From positions 1-6,120 of the forward strand of contig JBELML010000210.1 in the NCBI GenBank assembly GCA_042095835.1: DNA of 6,120 nucleotides, read 5' to 3'. Each line of letters opens with the position of its first letter. The first letter of the stretch is position 1. Below the pieces are notes generated by a model that was not told the DNA's origin, searched no databases, and saw only the letters and a program-made list of their open reading frames with translations. Position numbers and translations under genes: made by a program. This DNA is from DATFKA01 sp042095835 (GTDB taxonomy: Bacteria; Bacteroidota; Bacteroidia; Chitinophagales; Saprospiraceae). Below are positions 1-6,085 of the stretch, one piece after another.

Positions 1-1575
1 AAAACCATTTAAGTAATTGGCATCAGGTCCAGTTAAATCAAAGTTTGACATCGTCATCTCCCCCTCAGGTCCCATATCCAGCATCCAATATCCATCGCTA
101 TCGTAAATACCAGATAAATAATCTTGAGCTTTGAAGTCATCCATCAATAGTTTCCCGTTGATATCTATGTAATTGTAGTAGTAGTGATAAATACCTACTG
201 CCCAATAATCTGCTTTAAATTTAGTAATAGAAACTAGCCCACCTTCATGAATGGTGAAATAGTTTTCGTACATATAGAAATGAATACCATAGACCTCTCC
301 ATCACTATCCTCTGTCTCAAAATCATCCATTAAGAACTGACCATAGATGTCTATATAGTTTTCATAGTAATAGATAAATAAGCCCGCAAAATAACTATCA
401 TCCGTGGATTTGAAGTTGGTCATAGAGAGTATGCCTTCTTCTTCAATGGTTAATTCATTATATTCGTATAGGTACAAGCCATGCAAATAACTACCATTGG
501 ATTCAATATTGTCCATAGTTATACTTCCTGAAGTGGTCATTGTACATTCATCGTCCAGGTAAATTACATATATTTCATCATCTGATTTAAAGTTCTGAAA
601 AGATAAAGTGCCAGAGTTCGTAAAGTCAACATGTTCATTTAGATATATACCGTATATATCATCGCCAATGAAGTCTTTCATGATGATTTCACCAGCATTG
701 AATAGTTCAGCATCATAATAAATATATATACCTTCTGCATTATCATCTTCTGATTCCAGATCACTAAGTTCAATCAATGCACCCGCTCTGTTAAAGATAC
801 TAGCATAATCATCCTCCATATAGAGAGCTAATAGGTAATCATAAGAGACCATATTGGTCATCTTGAAAGTTCCGCTGTTGTCAAAGTTGCCACCTTCATC
901 ATTATAGAGGCCATAGATATCGTTTCCAGAATCCCAATTTTTCAAAAGAACTTCTCCGTGATTGATAAAATCTTCTTCGTCATCATCTCTATAAAACCCT
1001 TTCAGGTAGGCACTACTATTGTCTGCTTTCCAATCGTCCATTTCTATCTTGCCACCCTTTTCTACTAAGATTGGATTGTAATCACTAGATTGATACACTC
1101 CAATAATATATTCATATTCTGTTTCCATTTTGGAAAACTCAAAAGTTCCTGTTGCTCCTACCGTAAGACCATTATCTTCATCTGATTGATAAATACCATA
1201 AAAGCTAGAGTAACCAGTCCAGTCTTCCATAATCAGTTGGCCATGCACAGTTACAGGACTATCCTCATAGTTATAAATACCCATTAGGTCATACCCATCA
1301 TCGTAGGCCATGTGTATATCTTCAATCTTAACAGTACCTGTTTCAGTGATTGTCAGTGGACTATCGTAGTATAGATAAAATGCTGTAAAATCATCGTCAT
1401 ACTCTTGTGTGATATCATGTATCCTCAATAGACCAGAAACCTCGATGGGGCAGGCATAGTCTTCTGCATAGATTGCAATTTGTTCATCATCATCTTTCTC
1501 TAGATTGGTGACTTCCAATGTGCCTGCTACATTAATTCGGATATCTCCCTGAAAATCCCCAGAACAATAAATGCC
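1..1575 (-). repeat. Degenerate 27-35-residue protein repeats (about 18 copies)
   Basis: The G-[ILV]-Y-like repeat starts fall at residues 112, 145, 176, 210, 238, 270, 304, 333, 361, 393, 420, 448, 477, 509, 541, 572, 600 and 635, a mean period of about 31. Each unit ends in a strand such as LEVTNL, LIMEDW, IEMDDW, IIMKDF, ITMDNI, LSMTNF or MTMSNF, followed by an acidic linker. The last unit is cut by the window edge, so the true copy number is not known. The copies are diverged at the DNA level, so this is an old, protein-level repeat and not a recent slippage array. Confidence 0.85.
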
Positions 1576-1908
1576 CATGGTAACTTCATCATTTCCATCG
1601 ACAATTAGATGGCCGCTTGCTAGAATCGTGAGTTTGGCATTCTCGTCTAAATCTATAGAGCGGATTGTTTCAAAGGTGCTTACCTCTGGATAAACGCCAC
1701 TATTACCTAGGTTTGGAATCTCTGCATCATCAGTAGCTAATGGTGCAAGTCCTCCGTCCCAGTTATTAGGGTCGCTCCAGTCACTGGAAACGGAACCATT
1801 CCAAGTAATATGACTGGCAAATACACTAATCGAAATCAGTAGAAATAGCAAAGTAAAAATAGAATGTAGTGGCCTAAAAAGACCATCTTGGTGCTTCCTT
1901 TTTTTCAT
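1..1908 (-). CDS. Secreted acidic tandem-repeat surface protein, 3' end beyond the window
   Basis: An uninterrupted frame of exactly 636 codons runs from the ATG at 1908-1906 to the left edge with no stop. An in-frame TAA at 1944-1942 and no other ATG between fix the start. Residues 1-31 form a signal peptide: a basic start (MKKRKH), a hydrophobic core at about 17-30, and likely cleavage after VFA. Residues 33-111 begin ITWNGSVSSDW...NNW and include DDAEIPNL and AKLTILASGHLIV, the N-terminal pattern common in large exported Bacteroidota proteins. From residue 112 there are about 18 degenerate repeats, each opening with G-[ILV]-Y, passing a beta-turn such as NSGT or IDIYGQ, and ending in a strand like LSMTNF or LLMDDF. 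The repeats are very rich in Asp, Glu and Tyr. I infer a stacked beta-solenoid at the cell surface, perhaps exported by the type IX system with its sorting domain off the edge. Binding partner and role are unknown. An adhesin or matrix protein is possible. Confidence 0.88.
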   Translation of the reverse strand, partial: MKKRKHQDGLFRPLHSIFTLLFLLISISVFASHITWNGSVSSDWSDPNNWDGGLAPLATDDAEIPNLGNSGVYPEVSTFETIRSIDLDENAKLTILASGHLIVDGNDEVTMGIYCSGDFQGDIRINVAGTLEVTNLEKDDDEQIAIYAEDYACPIEVSGLLRIHDITQEYDDDFTAFYLYYDSPLTITETGTVKIEDIHMAYDDGYDLMGIYNYEDSPVTVHGQLIMEDWTGYSSFYGIYQSDEDNGLTVGATGTFEFSKMETEYEYIIGVYQSSDYNPILVEKGGKIEMDDWKADNSSAYLKGFYRDDDEEDFINHGEVLLKNWDSGNDIYGLYNDEGGNFDNSGTFKMTNMVSYDYLLALYMEDDYASIFNRAGALIELSDLESEDDNAEGIYIYYDAELFNAGEIIMKDFIGDDIYGIYLNEHVDFTNSGTLSFQNFKSDDEIYVIYLDDECTMTTSGSITMDNIESNGSYLHGLYLYEYNELTIEEEGILSMTNFKSTDDSYFAGLFIYYYENYIDIYGQFLMDDFETEDSDGEVYGIHFYMYENYFTIHEGGLVSITKFKADYWAVGIYHYYYNYIDINGKLLMDDFKAQDYLSGIYDSDGYWMLDMGPEGEMTMSNFDLTGPDANYLNGF

Positions 1909-1972
1909 AAATAAGGTGTTATGATTTGTTGGTAAGTATTGTTAGTTAATTAGAAATTCATTAGGTGCTAAA

Positions 1973-1980
1973 CAAAAGTA
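1973..1980 (-). promoter_or_regulatory. Putative Bacteroidota -7 box for the acidic repeat protein gene
   Basis: Reading on the minus strand the bases are TACTTTTG, a perfect match to the Bacteroidota sigma-ABfr -7 consensus TAnnTTTG. It lies 64 nt before the ATG at 1908, predicting a leader of about 55-60 nt. No clear TTG -33 element occurs at the normal distance; the upstream bases are A/T-rich. The leader has no Shine-Dalgarno match, as is usual in the phylum. Confidence 0.5.
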
Positions 1981-2014
1981 CAGATTTATTTTAAAGGTTT
2001 ATAAAAGAAACAGA

Positions 2015-2019
2015 CTTAA
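2015..2019. repeat. Possible target-site duplication, left copy
   Basis: CTTAA directly abuts the left terminal inverted repeat and is identical to 2169-2173, which directly abuts the right one. Confidence 0.5.
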
Positions 2020-2031
2020 TACACTGTGTAA
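2020..2031 (+). repeat. Left terminal inverted repeat
   Basis: TACACTGTGTAA is the exact reverse complement of 2157-2168. Its first 11 bases are also an odd palindrome, TACAC-T-GTGTA. Confidence 0.7.
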
Positions 2032-2075
2032 TAACGTTACTTAACGTTTTGAAGCCATCTCTGCGTTATGTACTC

Positions 2076-2100
2076 GGCTTCGTAGCTAAGGCTACGAGCC
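2076..2100. other. Hairpin at the centre of the MITE-like element
   Basis: TCGTAGC (2080-2086) pairs with GCTACGA (2091-2097) around a TAAG loop. After a one-base bulge at 2079, GGC (2076-2078) pairs with GCC (2098-2100). This gives a 10-bp stem with a four-base loop. No T-run follows on either strand, so it does not look like an intrinsic terminator. Confidence 0.6.
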
Positions 2101-2156
2101 TGCGCCATGCCTTGATCTAGCTTAAAATCTGGTAGTTCAAAACATCAATAAACTTT

Positions 2157-2168
2157 TTACACAGTGTA
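2157..2168 (-). repeat. Right terminal inverted repeat
   Basis: TTACACAGTGTA is the exact reverse complement of 2020-2031. It contains the same palindrome with the central base changed, TACAC-A-GTGTA. Confidence 0.7.
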
Positions 2169-2173
2169 CTTAA
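2169..2173. repeat. Possible target-site duplication, right copy
   Basis: CTTAA directly follows the right terminal inverted repeat and is identical to 2015-2019. Confidence 0.5.
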
Positions 2174-2276
2174 CAATTAGCTTTCGAGATTTTGATTGGA
2201 TTAATAGTAGCAGTGACCTACAATTTTGACTATACTCTTATCTGCGATTGGTTCTCAAAATAGGATACAATATTAT

Positions 2277-2284
2277 TATCTTCG
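2277..2284 (+). promoter_or_regulatory. Putative -7 box for the membrane protein gene
   Basis: TATCTTCG differs at one base from TAnnTTTG and lies 57 nt before the ATG at 2342, close to the spacing seen for the neighbouring genes. The nearest TTG upstream (2248-2250) is 26 nt away, too far for a normal -33 element, so the call rests on the -7 box and its position. Confidence 0.4.
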
Positions 2285-2341
2285 CAAGGAATTTAAACAC
2301 TTTTCATCAGAGGGGCCTCGTCAATCTGATCAATTTACTTT

Positions 2342-2758
2342 ATGGAGCCTATAATTTTCAAAATACATCTCTTCTTCAGTCTCTATATGTGTGGTCTTGT
2401 TTGGTTTGTACAGGTCGCGCATTATCCTTTATTTTTGGAAATTGGGCAACAAGATTTCGTGCAATACGAACGTAAGAATACCATTGCAACTAGCTTCGTC
2501 ACTGCTCCAATGATGCTCATAGAGTTACTTTCAGGCCTTGCGCTGGTCTACCTGAGTATGGGAAATACGCTTTACTGGCTCAACCTGATTGGAGTAGCTC
2601 TATTGTGGTTGTCGACCTTTTTTATTCAAGTTCCTTTACACAATCGCTTGTTGAATGCTTACGATCCTCAAGCCATCCGTCGCCTTGTTCGCAGCAATTG
2701 GATCAGAACCTTCCTCTGGACCGCAAGAGCTGTGATTTTGCTGGGCTGGGGGATTTAA
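2342..2758 (+). CDS. Uncharacterised four-helix integral membrane protein (138 aa)
   Basis: The protein is small and mostly hydrophobic, with four likely membrane helices at about residues 5-26, 53-73, 77-97 and 122-138. Between helices 1 and 2 is QVAHYPLF (24-31) followed by the polar stretch F39-QYERKNT. Helix 2 begins APMMLIEL (55-62). After helix 3 comes QVPLHNRL (96-103), then SNWIRTFLWTAR (118-129). I recognise this arrangement (HYPLF, PMMLIE, QVPLH, NWIRT) from uncharacterised membrane proteins of Bacteroidota and other phyla, perhaps distantly related to DUF1772/DUF4149-type proteins. That link is from memory and uncertain. The repeated His, Glu, Arg and Trp positions hint at a buried polar site, but no function is known. 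The start is secure: an in-frame TGA lies at 2327-2329 with no other ATG after it. There is no Shine-Dalgarno sequence. The stop is 4 bp from the stop of the convergent propeller gene. Confidence 0.85.
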   Translation: MEPIIFKIHLFFSLYMCGLVWFVQVAHYPLFLEIGQQDFVQYERKNTIATSFVTAPMMLIELLSGLALVYLSMGNTLYWLNLIGVALLWLSTFFIQVPLHNRLLNAYDPQAIRRLVRSNWIRTFLWTARAVILLGWGI

Positions 2759-2762
2759 TACA

Positions 2763-5700
2763 TCATTTTTCCTTCCCTGTTTGGATCATTTGTAGGCCGG
2801 TAGTACCCAAAAGGGTATTGAGCGTTGGTATATCATCTTTTTGAAGACTCGTCAATACTTCCTTGTGCTTGGCGAATTCCGCTTTTAAGTCATCGTAGCG
2901 TTGTTGAGCACCTTGGGTTGGCCGATCATCTTGCGCATTCACTACAGAATAGAGATAAGCAATCTGATCATCTAGCATTGGCGGATAATTGATCGGATCT
3001 TGCCCACTTTCACTTTTGGTTTGTATCAGTGTTTCCTCCAAGTTGTTCAGGTTCTCAATTATCCTTTTGGCTTCTTTATCAAAATCTTTGTTTTGCAGAT
3101 CGTAGCTTTCCAATTTCTTTTGCTGGTCTTTGATTTGCTTGCGAAGTGCTCTCAACTCTCCAATACTAGCGTGGCAATCATTGAGTAATGCCTTGATAGA
3201 ATAGGTGAGGTCATGCTGCGCTTTCAGGTCTGCAGGCGTTTGAGACCACCTGGGATCTGGTGCAATATCCAGGGTTTGCTCCATCATTTGCCCATCTACA
3301 ATGAGCTGTACTTTATGCGTTCCAGGAATGGCTTTGATCCCACTGAGGTTGGCAAGCGAAAAGCGCGCCCCTTGTTGGACCACTGGCCCCTCGTAGCGCA
3401 TATTCCACTGTAGTCGATTCAAGCCTTTTTGTGGGCGTATGGTTTTTTCCTTTTTCTTACTATCAGGAGTAGTAGAATAGCTAACCCTTTCCTCCCCATT
3501 TGGATCGAAGATTTTAAGCTGTATATCTTTACTTTCTCCATTGTTATAGTAATAAATCAAAGCACCATTAGGCGCAGGATCGGGAGCAGCGATTCCGCGA
3601 TAATTGTTGAGTTGACTGCGGTAGGCCGTATTGATGGGGAATAAATAGCCTTTCTCCGCTATAAGCTCCTCACTCATCTCTCTAAGAGGACTAAGGTCAT
3701 CTACAATCCAGAAAGAGCGACCTTGAGTAGATAGCACAAGGTCATTATCTTTAATAAGCATATCTGTGATAGGGACAATAGGCAAATTGCGCTGGAAAGA
3801 CTGCCAGTTTTTGCCTTCATCAAAAGAAATATACATGCCAAACTCAGTACCTGCGTATAATAAACCTTGACGGATTGGATCTTCACGGACCACACGGACA
3901 AAATGATCCTCAGGGATGCCGTTTTTACCATCCGTTAATAGAGTCCAATTTTTTCCATAATTATTGGTGAGAAAAATATAGGGCTTGAAGTCATTCTCGC
4001 GATATTTATAGACAGAAATCAGGGCGCGACCATCTTGATGAGCAGATAAGTCAATGTTATTGATAGTCCCTTCTACGGGAATGTCTTTAGGTGTAATCTC
4101 CTGCCAGGAGTCGCCGTTATCTCTAGAAATGTGAAGACGACCATCATCACTACCCGCCCAAAGCTCTCCTGGATTCTTGGGAGATTCCTCAAAGGCAAAG
4201 ATGGTGGTGTACAATTCTACTCCGGTATGGTCGTGCTGCACAGGTTCGCCAGGAATGTCGTGATACTCGTCCTTGTCGGTCGTTAAATCTGGACTGATGA
4301 CTTCCCAGGTGCGGCCACCATCACTAGTACGATGTACGTATTGCGAGCAGTGATAAACTACATCTGGATTATGAGGTGAAATACGGATTGGGGCATTCCA
4401 TTGAAAGCGATATTTGATGTCTCTCGGGGCAGTCCCATCATGCATCTGTGGATAAGCGACTACATCTTTTCGGTGTCCGCGGTTTCGCTCCAAACGTGTG
4501 ATTTGGCCAATGTAAGTACCTGCATAGATGAGGTTAGGATCGCGAGGATCAATAGCAATATGGCCGCTTTCGCCACCACCTACAGTATACCATTGCGCCT
4601 GTGGTCCGATCCGACCCTGGAAGCGGCTAGGAACTGAAATAGTCGAGTTGTCTTGTTGTGCACCATAGACCCGATAAGGGAATTGGTTGTCAACGGAAAC
4701 CCGATAGAATTCTGCGGTGGTTTGGTTGAGTTGTGTCGTCCAGGTCTGTCCACCATTAAAGGTGACATTGGCGCCTCCATCGTTCCCCTGTACCATGACT
4801 TTGGTGTTGCCGGGATTGATCCACAAGGCATGGTTGTCGCCGTGAGGTGTAGGCATACGCACGAACGTTTTACCACCATCGATAGAACGATGGGCGCTTA
4901 CGTTCATAAAATAAACTGTGTTTTCATTTTGCGGATCAGCGATAACTCTGGAGTAGTACCAAGCCCGTTGACGCAACTTATGATTTCTATTGATTCGTTG
5001 GAAGGATTTGCCACCATTATCTGATCGATAAAGTCCGCCTTTGGTTTCTTCTTGGGCTTCTACAAAAGCCCAAACTCGGTCTCCATTGGCAGGTGAGATC
5101 GCTAAACCGATACGGCCCAATACTCCGCTAGGAAGGCCTGCTTTGACTTTAGACCAAGTGTCGCCGCTATCTGTTGATTTGTATACACCGCCTTCGTCGC
5201 TACCATCGATGAAGGTCCAAGGTTTACGCTCGGCGGTCCACATACCAGCATAGAGGGTACGAGGATTGTTGGGGTCCATCACCAGGTCAATAGCGCCCGT
5301 TTTGTCGCTAACAAAATGGACTTGTTCCCAATTTTGGCCACCGTCTTTACTGCGGTAGATGCCCCTCGTTTGGCTAGGACCAAATACATTGCCTAAGATG
5401 GCTACATATACCAAGTCTGGATTACTAGGATGAACTACAATCTTTGAAATTTGTCCGGCATCTGGCAAGCCAATGAAAGACCAGCTTTGTCCGGCATTGG
5501 TGCTTTTGTAGAGCCCCACACCAGGACTGACATTCCCCCGCGGATCAGCTGATCCAGTGCCTAGGTAGAGAATGTTAGGATCAGAGGGAGCTACCGTGAT
5601 CGCTCCAATTGAGCCTGCTTTTACATAGCCATCAGAGATGTTCTTCCAGCTCAAGCCTGCGTCGGTAGTTTTCCATACACCGCCACCGGTGGCACCCATG

Positions 5701-5882
5701 TAGTAGGTGAAGAGATCAGCAGCTACGCCAGTCACAGCGGTCACCCTGCCTCCTCTAGAAGGACCGATAGATCGATATTGCAAACCAGCGAAGGCCTCCT
5801 CTGGCATAGTAGTTTGCGCAAAATTGGGTGAGACTAAAAAGATGAGCGATACAATTAGACTAAAGCGTAGTTTTTGATACAT
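2763..5882 (-). CDS. Secreted Asp-box (BNR/VPS10-like) beta-propeller protein, 1039 aa
   Basis: Residues 1-22 are a signal peptide (hydrophobic core 7-17), likely cut after NFA to leave an N-terminal Gln. Residues 30-730 form sortilin/VPS10-type propeller blades. Eleven Asp-box motifs ([ST]-x-[DN]-x-G-x-x-[WF]) end near residues 79, 134, 185, 243, 294, 340, 381, 526, 593, 646 and 693, most preceded by strands like DPNNPRTLYAGM. The family block GNDGGANVTFNGGQTW (366-381) followed by FPYRVYGAQQDN (401-412) is intact. Residues 770-875 look like a small beta-sandwich, and about 884-960 are helical with coiled-coil character. There is no type IX sorting domain and no lipobox, so a periplasmic or simply secreted product is likely. 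Such proteins are often labelled 'glycosyl hydrolase', but no sialidase catalytic site is evident; protein or glycan binding is more plausible. The length is ordinary for the family. It is convergent with the membrane protein gene, 4 bp apart. Confidence 0.93.
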   Translation of the reverse strand: MYQKLRFSLIVSLIFLVSPNFAQTTMPEEAFAGLQYRSIGPSRGGRVTAVTGVAADLFTYYMGATGGGVWKTTDAGLSWKNISDGYVKAGSIGAITVAPSDPNILYLGTGSADPRGNVSPGVGLYKSTNAGQSWSFIGLPDAGQISKIVVHPSNPDLVYVAILGNVFGPSQTRGIYRSKDGGQNWEQVHFVSDKTGAIDLVMDPNNPRTLYAGMWTAERKPWTFIDGSDEGGVYKSTDSGDTWSKVKAGLPSGVLGRIGLAISPANGDRVWAFVEAQEETKGGLYRSDNGGKSFQRINRNHKLRQRAWYYSRVIADPQNENTVYFMNVSAHRSIDGGKTFVRMPTPHGDNHALWINPGNTKVMVQGNDGGANVTFNGGQTWTTQLNQTTAEFYRVSVDNQFPYRVYGAQQDNSTISVPSRFQGRIGPQAQWYTVGGGESGHIAIDPRDPNLIYAGTYIGQITRLERNRGHRKDVVAYPQMHDGTAPRDIKYRFQWNAPIRISPHNPDVVYHCSQYVHRTSDGGRTWEVISPDLTTDKDEYHDIPGEPVQHDHTGVELYTTIFAFEESPKNPGELWAGSDDGRLHISRDNGDSWQEITPKDIPVEGTINNIDLSAHQDGRALISVYKYRENDFKPYIFLTNNYGKNWTLLTDGKNGIPEDHFVRVVREDPIRQGLLYAGTEFGMYISFDEGKNWQSFQRNLPIVPITDMLIKDNDLVLSTQGRSFWIVDDLSPLREMSEELIAEKGYLFPINTAYRSQLNNYRGIAAPDPAPNGALIYYYNNGESKDIQLKIFDPNGEERVSYSTTPDSKKKEKTIRPQKGLNRLQWNMRYEGPVVQQGARFSLANLSGIKAIPGTHKVQLIVDGQMMEQTLDIAPDPRWSQTPADLKAQHDLTYSIKALLNDCHASIGELRALRKQIKDQQKKLESYDLQNKDFDKEAKRIIENLNNLEETLIQTKSESGQDPINYPPMLDDQIAYLYSVVNAQDDRPTQGAQQRYDDLKAEFAKHKEVLTSLQKDDIPTLNTLLGTTGLQMIQTGKEK

Positions 5883-5941
5883 CTCCGAATCGTTTATTGG
5901 TGTTGGTATGTTATTTGTGGTTTAATTCGACCAATATACTA

Positions 5942-5949
5942 CAAAAATA
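5942..5949 (-). promoter_or_regulatory. Putative -7 box for the beta-propeller gene
   Basis: On the minus strand the bases read TATTTTTG, a perfect TAnnTTTG match, 59 nt before the ATG at 5882. A TTG at 5978-5976 is 26 nt further upstream, longer than the usual spacing, so the -33 element is unresolved. The leader has no Shine-Dalgarno match. Confidence 0.5.
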
Positions 5950-6016
5950 CCTACCTGTTTCTGACTGTCGACGATCAATTTTTCACCTACGGGCTTCTGG
6001 CTCATTGAAAGTTTTC

Positions 6017-6024
6017 TAGGTCTG
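6017..6024 (+). promoter_or_regulatory. Weak candidate -7 box for the gene at the right edge
   Basis: TAGGTCTG has one mismatch to TAnnTTTG and lies 61 nt before the ATG at 6086, the same offset as the other three promoter boxes here. No convincing -33 element is seen. By itself this is a weak match. Confidence 0.25.
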
Positions 6025-6085
6025 TGTAAAATGGGAGATATTTGGTGTTGAAGGGTCGAAGGAAGGTTTTTCTTTATCAATATAG

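Larger units (their letters stand above)
2020..2168. mobile_element. MITE-like non-autonomous element, 149 bp
   Basis: The ends are perfect 12-bp inverted repeats: TACACTGTGTAA at 2020-2031 and TTACACAGTGTA at 2157-2168. They are flanked by an identical 5-bp direct repeat, CTTAA at 2015-2019 and 2169-2173, as expected of a target-site duplication. A second, internal inverted pair, GTTTTGAA at 2046-2053 and TTCAAAAC at 2136-2143, sits near the ends. The centre is more GC-rich than the surroundings and contains a hairpin at 2076-2100. It has no coding capacity, so movement would need a transposase supplied elsewhere. I cannot assign an insertion-sequence family. It might instead be an intergenic repeat of REP/ERIC type, and the short A/T-rich CTTAA match could be chance. 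Confidence 0.65.
1909..2341. other. Divergent intergenic region, 433 bp
   Basis: This is the space between the start codons of the minus-strand repeat protein and the plus-strand membrane protein. It holds a promoter box for each gene (1973-1980 and 2277-2284) and a MITE-like insertion at 2020-2168. The remainder, 2174-2276, is A/T-rich and shows nothing I can assign. No tRNA, convincing small gene or CRISPR repeat is visible. Confidence 0.7.

Noticed and set aside
1..1908. CRISPR array or recent minisatellite as the source of the regularity at 1-1575
   Set aside because: The periodicity is in the encoded protein. The units differ in length and DNA sequence and keep one open frame throughout.
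2248..2475. 75-residue plus-strand frame overlapping the membrane protein start
   Set aside because: It overlaps the better frame at 2342-2758, has no family features, and begins upstream of the proposed -7 box.
2804..2817. Stem TACCC-AAAA-GGGTA as a terminator for the membrane protein gene
   Set aside because: The stem is only 5 bp, no T-run follows on the plus strand, and the bases code for part of the propeller's C-terminus.
4580..5024. Open frames of 99 (minus) and 123 (plus) residues inside the propeller gene
   Set aside because: They lie wholly within the strongly supported 1039-codon gene, whose Asp-box repeats continue through the region. The overlapping frames show no domain or signal features.
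2763..5882. Sialidase or other glycosidase function for the propeller protein
   Set aside because: Asp boxes occur in many non-enzymatic propellers, and no sialidase FRIP-type motif or arginine triad could be recognised by eye.
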